A stretch of 36,788 bases of DNA from Streptomyces tailanensis (GTDB taxonomy: Bacteria > Actinomycetota > Actinomycetes > Streptomycetales > Streptomycetaceae), in NCBI RefSeq assembly GCF_008386495.1, contig NZ_VTHJ01000081.1, positions 1-36,788 of the forward strand, read 5' to 3'. Below the pieces are notes generated by a model. That model was not told the origin of the DNA. It did not search any database and was given only the letters and a program-made list of their open reading frames with translations. This document shows positions 1 to 8,200 of this stretch, piece after piece. A program made the position numbers and the translations under genes. The number at the start of each line of letters is the position of its first letter. The first letter of the stretch is position 1.

Positions 1-246
1 GCAGCCAGCGCCCTCCTGAAGCGGGAATGACCGATCCCGTGATCTCAACTCAGAACAGGCCCTAGTGCTGCTGCTTGCCACCGACGACGCGGCCGTCGCC
101 CCGGCCGTACCCGTCGTCTCATCCGCGAACGCGGCCTGATAACCCGCGACCGCCAGCCCACCGGCCGCGACCGTACCTCCGGTCACCGCGAGCGCCCGGC
201 GCCAAGTGATCGTTTTGCTTTTGTGCTTTGCCTGGTTTCCCGTCAT
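1..246 (-). CDS. N-terminus of a Tat/Sec-exported protein (partial, runs off the left edge)
   Basis: The minus strand is open from an ATG at 246-244 to the window edge (82 codons). It starts MTGNQAKHKSKTITWRRALA, with a basic stretch and a twin arginine (T-W-R-R-A-L-A). A hydrophobic, glycine/alanine-rich segment follows, and the likely cleavage site is A-F-A before D-E-T-T. This is a Tat-like signal peptide. From about codon 62 (position 65 leftwards) codon use changes abruptly to AGG, TCT, TTG, AGA and TCA, which are rare in this genome, and the residues no longer look like a secreted-protein linker. The break falls at CTAG (62-65). The gene may therefore be interrupted there by another element. 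I see no clear Shine-Dalgarno. The mature protein cannot be identified. Confidence 0.45.
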   Translation of the reverse strand, partial: MTGNQAKHKSKTITWRRALAVTGGTVAAGGLAVAGYQAAFADETTGTAGATAASSVASSSTRACSELRSRDRSFPLQEGAGC

Positions 247-371
247 GCCGCCGACGCTATGGACGCACGCCGTCAGCGGGCTGGGGTGTGGCTGTGAGGG
301 CGCTGAGAGTGCTGAGAAGGCTGAAGCCGTACCGAACACCCTGCGCCTGTTGCGGTACCTGCCCTTGGATT

Positions 372-386
372 CGGCATCTGATGCCG
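372..386. repeat. Dyad CGGCATCTGATGCCG, copy 1
   Basis: Perfect 7-bp arms around a single central base. An identical 15-bp copy lies at 870-884, 498 bp downstream. Flanking bases differ, so the dyad itself is the repeated unit. It has the size of an operator for a dimeric regulator; the protein that would bind is unknown. Confidence 0.5.
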
Positions 387-869
387 CTCGCGCACGGCCG
401 TTCTCGCTCACGCTCCGTTACAAGGGCTCGGCGGCCACCCGAGCCGCCGAGAGTCGGCGCGACGCAGAACCGGAAGGTGTTCGACCACCGGGAACCAGTG
501 GCGACGGACGCGGCGTCCAAGTCAGCAGTCGCTTCGCCGGGGCACCAACTCACTTGGGAGGCGTGCCGTGTTGCGCACAGACGCGGCCAATGCTCCACCG
601 CACACCTTGCACTCCAGTGCGCCGCCCGAGAAGCGGTTCACCAGCACATCGAACAGCGGAATCAGTGTAACGTCTTAATAACACTCTTCACTGGTAGGTT
701 TTACTCAGCGATCGCCATTTGACCAGGAGTCAGGGCGGTGACCTCGGCATTATCGGCAACCAGAGGAGACGTTGGTCACCCACGAGTGTGGACCTGTCCG
801 GCGAGTGCTGTGGACACACAACAGACCGTCGGCTACGGGCGCTATCGTCCTCTCACTCCGTGGCCGGGT

Positions 870-884
870 CGGCATCTGATGCCG
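870..884. repeat. Dyad CGGCATCTGATGCCG, copy 2
   Basis: Identical to the dyad at 372-386 and about 138 bp before the fxsA start. This position would suit an operator or activator site for the fxs genes. That role is inferred from the symmetry and location only. Confidence 0.5.
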
Positions 885-915
885 TTCGTCCGTCGGCCAC
901 TGCAAGCGTGCTGTT

Positions 916-951
916 CGGCTCGACAGACGGCTCGACAGGCGGCTCTACCCG
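916..951. repeat. 12-bp tandem repeat (iterons) upstream of fxsA
   Basis: Consecutive 12-mers CGGCTCGACAGA (916-927), CGGCTCGACAGG (928-939) and a degenerate CGGCTCTACCCG (940-951). They end 70 bp before fxsA. Phased direct repeats here could bind a regulator; no promoter hexamers could be assigned around them. Confidence 0.45.
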
Positions 952-1021
952 GGCGGTGCTTGAGTAGTAGAGGCCACTAGCCACGTCAGCGCCCCCAGCG
1001 CTGCAGATTGATGAGGTCCGA

Positions 1022-1219
1022 ATGCACGCTTCCTTCGACGCCACAGCCGAAGAGCCGGGAAAGCCGACCGCCGTCGGTCCGGAGCGGATTCCCCTGGTGC
1101 AGCTGGCTGCGCAGAGTAACGGTGCACTGTCACGCGCGGTGACTCGTGCCGTGTCGAACGGTGTCGAGGGACGGGGGCCCGGCCGGGTCTCGGTCGCGGC
1201 TTTCCAGAGCTCGGTCTGA
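1022..1219 (+). CDS. fxsA: FxSxx-COOH cyclophane RiPP precursor peptide FxsA
   Basis: A 65-residue peptide whose last five residues are F-Q-S-S-V, exactly the FxSxx-COOH signature. The ATG is preceded by GAGG (1013-1016) at 5 nt spacing. The leader carries ERIPLVQLA (residues about 21-29), resembling the conserved R-x-PL-x-x-LA segment of FxsA leaders, and then an alanine/serine-rich stretch. In characterised FxsB and related three-residue cyclophane enzymes the aromatic ring of residue 1 is joined to the beta carbon of residue 3. Here that predicts a Phe61-Ser63 link near the C-terminus. fxsB starts 39 bp downstream on the same strand. The assignment rests on the motif plus the neighbouring fxsB/C/T genes. 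The final product and its activity are not known from sequence. Confidence 0.88.
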   Translation: MHASFDATAEEPGKPTAVGPERIPLVQLAAQSNGALSRAVTRAVSNGVEGRGPGRVSVAAFQSSV

Positions 1220-1258
1220 CCTCATCGATCACCTCGATCGAGAACAGACACGACCCTC

Positions 1259-3676
1259 ATGACACCCATGGGCCGACCACCCCACCCCTTAAGCCAATTC
1301 GTGCTCAAAATGCACAGCCGCTGCGATCTGGCATGTGACCACTGCTACGTCTTCGAGCATGCGGACCAAAGTTGGCGCGGTCGGCCCATCGTGACGTCCG
1401 ACACGATTCTCCGGGCGACGGCTGAACGCATCGCCGAACATGCGACAGCCCACGGCCTGGAGACCGCCCATGTGGTCCTCCACGGGGGTGAGCCGCTCCT
1501 CGCCGGACGGTCCCGGCTGCGCAGTGCCGCCGAGGAGCTCCATAAGGCACTCGACGGTGTGTGCGAGCTGGATCTCCGGATCCACACCAACGCCGTCACG
1601 CTCGACGAGCGGTTCCTGGACCTGTTCGCGGAGTTCGACATCAAGGTCGGCGTCTCGCTGGACGGCGACAAGGCCGCGAACGACCTGCACCGCCGCTACG
1701 CCAACGGGCGCAGCAGCCACGACCGGGTCCTCAGGGGCATCGCCCTGCTCAACCAGCCCCGCTATCGCCATCTCTTCGCGGGCATCCTCTGCACCATCGA
1801 CGTACGCAACGACCCGGTCGCCGTCTACGACGCGCTCGCCGAACTCACCCCACCACGCGTCGACTTCCTCCTCCCGCACGCCACCTGGGACGAGCCCCCC
1901 ATGCGCCCGGCCGACGACACCGACGGCACGGCCTACGCGCGCTGGCTGCTGGCGGTCCACGATCGCTGGATCGCGGACGGCCGCCCCATGGACGTACGCG
2001 TCTTCGACTCCATCCTGCGCACCCTGCGCGGCGAGAGCAGTCTGACCGAGTCGCTGGGGCTGGCCCCGGCCGACCTCGCCGTGATCGAGACCGACGGGAC
2101 CTTCGAACAGGCCGACTCGCTGAAGACGGCGTACGACGGCGCCCCCGTCACCGGTATGGAGGTGATCGCCAACTCGCTCGACGAGGTGGCCGCGCATCCG
2201 GGGGTCGTGGCGCGGCAGCAGGGGCTCGACGGGCTGTCCGAGCAGTGCCAGGCCTGTCCCGTCGTGCGCTCCTGTGGCGGCGGGCTCTACGCCCACCGGT
2301 ACAGAACGGGCAGCGGGTTCCTGAACCCGTCCGTGTACTGCTCCGACCTGCTGCGCCTCATCACCGACATCCGGGACCGTCACATGTCCGACCAGTCCGA
2401 CCAGTCCGTCCAGCCGACCCTCGACAACTACCACCTCGACGAGTTGGCCGCCGGCCTCGGCTCCACCCTCACCACGGACCTGCTCGCCCGCCACCAGCTC
2501 TCCCTGGGACGCGAGCTGTTGGCCCTCGTATGGCACGAGACACCGCACACCCCGCTGGGCGAGGCCGCCTGGGAGTCGCTCACCGTCCTCGACCGGGTCG
2601 CACCGGCGTCGGTGGACCAGGTGCTGGCCCACCCCTACGTACGCCCCTGGGCCCTCAGGTCCCTCCAGGGCGACGCGGAAGCGGCCGAGACGGGCATGCG
2701 CGGTGTCGCGGAGATCGCCGCGGCCGCCGCGTTGCACGCCGGGCGAGGGGAGACCGTCGTCGTTCCTGTCCGGGACGGGCTGCTGCGGTTGCCGACGCTG
2801 GGCGCGCTCGCGGTGGGGGCGGGCGTCGAGCAGGCAGAAGTGTGCGCGGACGCCGAGGGCTTCACCGTGCGCACGGGCGGGCGGACGTACGCCATGCCCT
2901 GGAAGGGTGCCAAGGACCGTGCCTGGCAGGGGAGCCGGCGGTTCGAGCTGGACGGCTGGGCCGTCACCCTGGAGGACACCGATCCCTGGCGGGACTGCCA
3001 CGGGCATCCGGCGCACCCCCGGCTCACCGAGGGCGAGGCCGAGGCGTGGCGGGCCGACCTGGCCGCCGCCTGGGCGTGGATCCGCCGCGAACTGCCGCAG
3101 TACGCGCCCGGCATCGCCGCCGGGCTCCGTGTGGTCACCCCGCTCGTCCCCTCCCCCGACGGCGACGACATCAGCTCGGCCGCCCGGGACGCCTTCGGCG
3201 CGGTGGCCATCGCTCGGCCGGCCACACCGGAGGCGCTCGCACTGCTGCTCGTCCATGAGTTCCAGCACGTCAAGCTCGGGGCCGTGCTCGACCTGGCGGA
3301 TCTCCACGACCCGTCCTGCGACCGCCTGTTCTACGCCCCCTGGCGTCCCGACCCGCGTCCCCTGGAGGGACTGCTCCAGGGCACGTACGCCCATCTCGCG
3401 GTCATCGACTTCTGGCTCGCCCGCCGCCGCACCACCACCGGCGACGAGGCCCGCGCCGCCGAGATCCAGTTCTCCCGCTGGCGCGACCAGACGGCCGAGG
3501 CGGTCGAAACCCTGGCCGCCTCCGGCGCGCTCACCCCGACCGGGGAGCGGTTCGTGGCCGGGATGCGGGACACCGTACGGGGCCTGCTGACGGCCGAGGT
3601 CGGAACGGAAGCCCTGCGGGCGGCTCAGCGGGTGGCCGCGGAGCACCGGGATGCCTGGGAGGCGGCGGCGCGTTAG
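1259..3676 (+). CDS. fxsB: FxsB: radical SAM/SPASM cyclophane-forming maturase fused to an HExxH domain
   Basis: 805 residues. The radical SAM Cx3Cx2C motif is C22-x3-C26-x2-C29, followed by YVFEHADQSW, which is typical of FxsB. A SPASM-type cysteine cluster lies at C330, C333, C339 and C361 and would bind auxiliary iron-sulfur clusters. The first about 380 residues should install the aryl-to-Cbeta cyclophane in FxsA. The C-terminal half contains HEFQH at residues 666-670, the HExxH signature fused to many FxsB proteins. Some stand-alone HExxH proteins of RiPP pathways are iron/2-oxoglutarate peptide hydroxylases, so a second modification step is possible but inferred. Ribosome binding upstream of the ATG is weak, and the second ATG (codon 4) is an alternative start. 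A hairpin and a second dyad separate it from fxsC. Confidence 0.93.
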   Translation: MTPMGRPPHPLSQFVLKMHSRCDLACDHCYVFEHADQSWRGRPIVTSDTILRATAERIAEHATAHGLETAHVVLHGGEPLLAGRSRLRSAAEELHKALDGVCELDLRIHTNAVTLDERFLDLFAEFDIKVGVSLDGDKAANDLHRRYANGRSSHDRVLRGIALLNQPRYRHLFAGILCTIDVRNDPVAVYDALAELTPPRVDFLLPHATWDEPPMRPADDTDGTAYARWLLAVHDRWIADGRPMDVRVFDSILRTLRGESSLTESLGLAPADLAVIETDGTFEQADSLKTAYDGAPVTGMEVIANSLDEVAAHPGVVARQQGLDGLSEQCQACPVVRSCGGGLYAHRYRTGSGFLNPSVYCSDLLRLITDIRDRHMSDQSDQSVQPTLDNYHLDELAAGLGSTLTTDLLARHQLSLGRELLALVWHETPHTPLGEAAWESLTVLDRVAPASVDQVLAHPYVRPWALRSLQGDAEAAETGMRGVAEIAAAAALHAGRGETVVVPVRDGLLRLPTLGALAVGAGVEQAEVCADAEGFTVRTGGRTYAMPWKGAKDRAWQGSRRFELDGWAVTLEDTDPWRDCHGHPAHPRLTEGEAEAWRADLAAAWAWIRRELPQYAPGIAAGLRVVTPLVPSPDGDDISSAARDAFGAVAIARPATPEALALLLVHEFQHVKLGAVLDLADLHDPSCDRLFYAPWRPDPRPLEGLLQGTYAHLAVIDFWLARRRTTTGDEARAAEIQFSRWRDQTAEAVETLAASGALTPTGERFVAGMRDTVRGLLTAEVGTEALRAAQRVAAEHRDAWEAAAR

Positions 3677-3764
3677 GGGAGCGCACGGGGGCGCTCGGAG
3701 GCCGGATGCGCGGGGCGACCGTGTCGGTCCCGGTCGATCAACCCTGCCTCACGGCCCCAAAGGG

Positions 3765-3809
3765 CGAACACACCGCCGAGACGGGTGTGTTCGTCCTGTT
3801 CCGAACAGG
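3765..3809. promoter_or_regulatory. Hairpin plus dyad between fxsB and fxsC
   Basis: CGAACACACC (3765-3774) pairs with GGTGTGTTCG (3784-3793) across a 9-nt loop. A second perfect dyad, CCTGTTCCGAACAGG (3795-3809), follows immediately. The first could terminate or attenuate fxsB transcripts. The second overlaps the expected -35 region of the fxsC promoter, so it is a candidate operator. The structure is seen directly; the functions are inferred. Confidence 0.5.
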
Positions 3810-3828
3810 ACTTGTGGCTTCCTACACT
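3799..3828 (+). promoter_or_regulatory. fxsC: Possible fxsC promoter
   Basis: A -10 candidate TACACT (3823-3828) lies 18 bp after a weak -35 TTCCGA (3799-3804), 34 bp before the GTG chosen for fxsC. The -35 sits inside the dyad at 3795-3809. This suggests fxsC-fxsT can be transcribed apart from fxsA-fxsB. Confidence 0.35.
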
Positions 3829-3861
3829 GGGGTCCCAGTCACGGAGCGTCGGGGGGCATAC

Positions 3862-5109
3862 GTGCAAGGAGCTGGTCTGGGCAGAGGGGGGAGCAGCCCG
3901 TACTTCTTCCTCAGCTACGCGCACACGCCGAATCACGATTCGGCCGGCGCCGACCCCAATGTGTGGGTGCGGAAGCTGTACGACGGTCTGTGCGAGCACA
4001 TCATGGAGCTGACCGACCTCCCGAGGGGTGCCAAGGTCGGGTTCCTGGACCAGGGCATGCAGGTGGGCACCAAGTGGACCGACGAGTTGTCGGTGAACCT
4101 GGCGCGCTGCAAGGTGTTCGTGCCGCTGTACTCGCCGCGGTACTTCATCAGTGAGCAGTGCGGCCGGGAGTGGTGGGCCTTCTCCCAGCGCCAGGTCAAC
4201 CAGCGGGCGCGCGGCGGCGCCCAGCGGGAGAGCGCGATCATCCCCGCGTTATGGGTGCCCGTGGAGCCGGCCCAGATGCCGCAGGTGGCGAGGGATCTGC
4301 AGTTCAACCACGCCACCTTCGGTCAGGACTACGCGGACGAGGGCTTCTACGGGCTGACCAAGCTGCGCTACCTCCAGGACGAGTACGAGCGGGCCGTGTA
4401 CCGGCTGGCCAAACAGATCGTGCGGGTGGCCAAGGAGACCGATCTGGACGAGGGCCAGATCTCCAAGGACTACGAGTCGCAGCCCGCCGCGTTCGGGTCC
4501 AAGGAGCATCCGCCGGAGTTCGACATATCGGTGCTCGCCTGCACCCGCTCGGAACTGCCGCCGGGCCGCCGGCCGGACTACTACGGGGATCAGCCCCGCG
4601 ACTGGAATCCGTACCACCCGGAGGCGGCCCTGCCGCTCGGCGACCACGCGGCCGACCTCGTGCGCACCATGGACTACAAGGTGAACCTCGAGGTCCTCGA
4701 CGACAGTGCCCGCATGCTCCAGGGGACGACGGCCCAGGCACCCGGGCTCATGCTGCTCGACCGGTGGGCGCTGCAGTCCAAGCGGGGCAAGGAGCTCATG
4801 GGCAGGCTGTGCGGGGAGAAACGGCCCTGGATCAGTGTCATGGCCCCGCGGCACAGGGACGACACCGTCTCCGCCGAGAAGGAGCAGGAGCTCGACGAGC
4901 TCACGTACCGGACGCTGATCTCGCGGATGGCGGACCGGGCCGGCCACTACTCGGCCAACGGCAGCCTCCGCGATCTGAACGCCTTCGGCACCGAACTGCA
5001 GCGCGCGGTCTCCTCGGCCGTCTACTACTACTGGGAACACCGGAAGACCTATCCACCGGAGGGACCACCGAGCGAGCCTCCACGGCTGAGGGGACCCGAC
5101 CTGGGTTAG
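3862..5109 (+). CDS. fxsC: FxsC: TIR-like domain protein of the FxSxx-COOH system
   Basis: About 415 residues from a GTG at 3862. The frame is open back to 3706, but the upstream part spans the inter-fxs dyads and looks non-coding. The conserved part begins SSPYFFLSYAHTPNHDS, the beta-strand/SYAH opening of TIR-like and SEFIR-type folds. It continues with GFLDQGMQVGTKWTDEL and VFVPLYSPRYFISEQCGREW, whose layout matches TIR boxes 1-3. After about residue 190 comes a helical region and then a second alpha/beta-looking segment (FDISVLACTRSELPPGRRPD). FxsC always travels with FxsB/FxsT in FxS loci, and its biochemical role is not established. Whether it can hydrolyse NAD, like some TIR proteins, cannot be told here. 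fxsT starts 102 bp downstream. Confidence 0.85.
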   Translation: MQGAGLGRGGSSPYFFLSYAHTPNHDSAGADPNVWVRKLYDGLCEHIMELTDLPRGAKVGFLDQGMQVGTKWTDELSVNLARCKVFVPLYSPRYFISEQCGREWWAFSQRQVNQRARGGAQRESAIIPALWVPVEPAQMPQVARDLQFNHATFGQDYADEGFYGLTKLRYLQDEYERAVYRLAKQIVRVAKETDLDEGQISKDYESQPAAFGSKEHPPEFDISVLACTRSELPPGRRPDYYGDQPRDWNPYHPEAALPLGDHAADLVRTMDYKVNLEVLDDSARMLQGTTAQAPGLMLLDRWALQSKRGKELMGRLCGEKRPWISVMAPRHRDDTVSAEKEQELDELTYRTLISRMADRAGHYSANGSLRDLNAFGTELQRAVSSAVYYYWEHRKTYPPEGPPSEPPRLRGPDLG

Positions 5110-5211
5110 CGGGACCCGGGTGACGGACCCCGGCGGCACCACCTGGCACGACCATCGAAAGGCGCGCGACGAGCGAGGCCGAAACTGGCCGACAGGGCGG
5201 AAGGCAGAGGC

Positions 5212-8200
5212 ATGACACAGAGCCGCAACGGCACCGTGATCACGTTCTACTCGTACAAGGGCGGCACCGGACGGACCATGGCACTGGCCAATGTGGCGTG
5301 GATCCTGGCCGCGAACGGACACCGTGTCCTGGCCGTGGACTGGGACCTGGAGGCACCCGGCCTCCACAAGTTCTTCCACCCCTTTCTGGACGCCCAGTTG
5401 CTGCGGGGGACCCCCGGGCTGATCAACCTGATCGACGAGTACCGTCGGGAGGCGCTGCGCAATCTGCCCGACCGGTCACCGGACTGGCACCGCAGTTACG
5501 CGCGGGTCCGGCCGCACGCGCTCTCCCTCGACTGGGCCTTTCCCGACGGCGGCAGCCTGGACTTCCTGTCCGCGGGCAAGCGGCACCGCGACTACCCCAT
5601 CGTGGGCAACATGGACTGGGACCGTTTCTACGCCAGTTACGGCGGCGGCCAGTTCTTCGACGCGATGCGCGGCGACATGCAGCGCTACTACGACTACACC
5701 CTGATCGACAGCCGTACCGGCCTCAGCGACCTCGCGGACATCTGCACCGTCCAGATGCCCAACACCCTCGTCGTCTGCTACACCCTCAGCGAGCAGAGCA
5801 TCGAGGGCGCCGCCTCCGTCGCCCAGGACATCAAGGAACTCCACCGCGACAAGGGCATCCGCATCCTGCCCGTCGCCATGCGCATCGACCTCGGTGAGAA
5901 GGACAAGCTGGACGCCGGGCGCGCCCGTGCCAGGGAACGCTTCTCCGGCCTGCCCACGGGCATGAACGCCGACCAGCTCGCCGACTACTGGGCCTCGACG
6001 GAGATCCTCTACCAGCCGTACTACGCCTACGAGGAGATCCTCGCGGCCTTCGGCGACCCGCCGAAGTCGGCCAACTCCATGCTGAGTGCCTGCGAACGGC
6101 TGACCTCGGTCATCACCGAGGAGCGGGTCACCAAGCTGCCGCCGATCAGCGAGGCGAAGCGGGCCCAGTACAAGAGCGCGTTCACCCGGCAGCGGCCGGT
6201 GCCGCTGTCCCAGCTGACGCTCTACTACGTGTCGGAAGACCGGATGTGGGTGGACTGGCTGGAATCGGTGCTGCGCGGGGCCGGTTTCGAGGTGGTGCCC
6301 AAGAACGTCCAGACGATGCCGACGGCGGAGATCGGCGCCGAGGCCATGCCCGGCGGGGCGCACCGTGTGCTCGCCGTGCTCTCGCCGAGCTTCGTCGACT
6401 CCCGTCGGGCGCGGGCGGCGTGGGACGCGGCCGTGCACTCCGGCGGTTCGGAGAAGCGGCAGCAGCCGATGTCCATACGCGTCGACGATGTGCAGCTCAG
6501 CCATCCCTTCGCCGTCCGGGGTGTCATCGACCTCAAGGGCCTCAACGAGACCCAGGCGTACAGCGCGCTGCTGCACGGCCTCGACCGCCCGGAGGCCGTC
6601 TCCACCGTGTCCCCGAGCTCCCGGGGGCTGCGTTTCCCCAGCATCGGCCGACGGATCTCCAACGTCCCGGCCCGCTACCGTTGGTTCACCGGCCGCTCCA
6701 CGATCCTGGACCGGCTGCGCGAGCAGTTGACCACCGGGCGGCCCGGGCAACGCGTACCGCAGGTCCTGCACGGCCTCGGCGGTGTGGGCAAGACGCAGCT
6801 CGCACGTGAGTACGCCCACCGGTTCATGGCGGACTACGACCTGGTGTGGTGGGTCGACGCCGAGCAGCCGGAGCTGGTGCCGCCGAAGCTGGCGGCGCTC
6901 GCGCAGCACCTCGGCCTGGGTGTCGGCGAGGACGTCAAGGAGGCCGCCGAGTCGGTCATCCAGGCCCTGAGGGACGGGGAGCCGTTCGAACGCTGGCTGT
7001 TGATCTTCGACAACGTCGAGGACCTGGACAAGGTGCTCCACAGTTTCCCGGAGTACACCGGTCCGGTCCCCGACCACGTCTACGGCCACATCCTGGTCAC
7101 CACGCGTACCCGGCCCACGCTGCCCAAGGTCCAGCCGCTGGAGGTGGAGGTCTTCACCCGCGAGGAGAGCGTGGAGCACCTGTGCCGCCGGGTGCCGGGG
7201 CTGAGCGAGGAGGACGGCGGGCTGGTCGCCGACGCGGTGGGCGATCTGCCGCTGGCCATCGAGGTCGCGGCGGCCTGGCTGGAGGCCACGGCCACACCCG
7301 TTGACGAGTACATCGAACAACTGCGCGAACAGTCCACCCAGGTGCTTTCCGTGAAGGAGGCCGTGGAGGCGGTGGAGTACCCGAGGTCCGTCGGCGCCAC
7401 GTGGAACATCTCCATCAACCGGCTCCGCGACGAGTCCCCGGCCGCCGCCCGCCTCCTCGAACTCTGCGCCTTCTTCGCCGCCGAGCCCATCTCGATGAGT
7501 CTCATCGGCAGCGACGCGATGATCAGGGCCCTGCTGCCGTACGACAAGGATCTGCGCGCCCGCTACATGCTCGGCCGTGTCACCCAGGCCCTGAACCGTT
7601 TCGCGCTGGCCAAGGTCGACTCGACCGACAACTCGATCCAGGTGCACCGGCTCGTGCAGGCCGCCGTCCGCGACGGCATGGACGAACTGAAGTACGACGA
7701 CACCATCCACGAGGTGCACCGCATCCTCGCCGCCGCCCGGCCACCCGAGGAGGCCCTGGACGACCCCGCGCAGTGGCCCGGGTTCGAGGTGATCTGGCCG
7801 CATCTGACGCCCTCCAACATCCGGAACTGCTCGGAGGAGGACCCGCGGCAGCTGATGGTCTACCGCGTCCGCTATCTGTGGAAGCGCGGCGACCTGCACG
7901 CCGCCCGCACCCTGAGCACCCAGCTCAACGAGTTCTGGTCGGGCGAGTTCCCGGACGCCACCGACGAGCAGATCCTCAACCTCCGCTTCGAACTGGCGAA
8001 CGTGCTGCGCTCCCAGGGCCAGTACCAGGACGCTCTCGACCTGGACGAGAGGACCCTCGAAGACCAGCGGCAACTGCTCGGCCAGAACCACCCGAGCATC
8101 CTGATCACCTCCGGCAGCTTCGCCGCCGACCTCAGGGCGGTGGGCCGCTTCAAGGAGGCCCTGGAACTGGACCAGCTGATCTACCGGGGCTTCCGCGAGA

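Larger units (their letters stand above)
247..1021. other. 775-bp stretch without a convincing gene, upstream of fxsA
   Basis: Open frames exist on both strands, but none has a recognisable domain, a good ribosome binding site or consistent codon use. The stretch holds two copies of a 15-bp dyad (372-386 and 870-884), a 12-bp tandem repeat (916-951) and a relatively AT-rich patch at about 655-735. It may hold the promoter region of the fxs genes or be the remnant of older sequence; nothing in it decides between these. Confidence 0.5.

Noticed and set aside
206..722. Overlapping open frames of 154 and 164 codons before fxsA
   Set aside because: No ribosome binding site, no domain, and inconsistent codon use; treated as non-coding.
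1289..3646. 785-codon open frame antisense to fxsB
   Set aside because: It mirrors the GC-rich codon pattern of the real gene, has no known domain, and fxsB carries clear catalytic motifs on the other strand.
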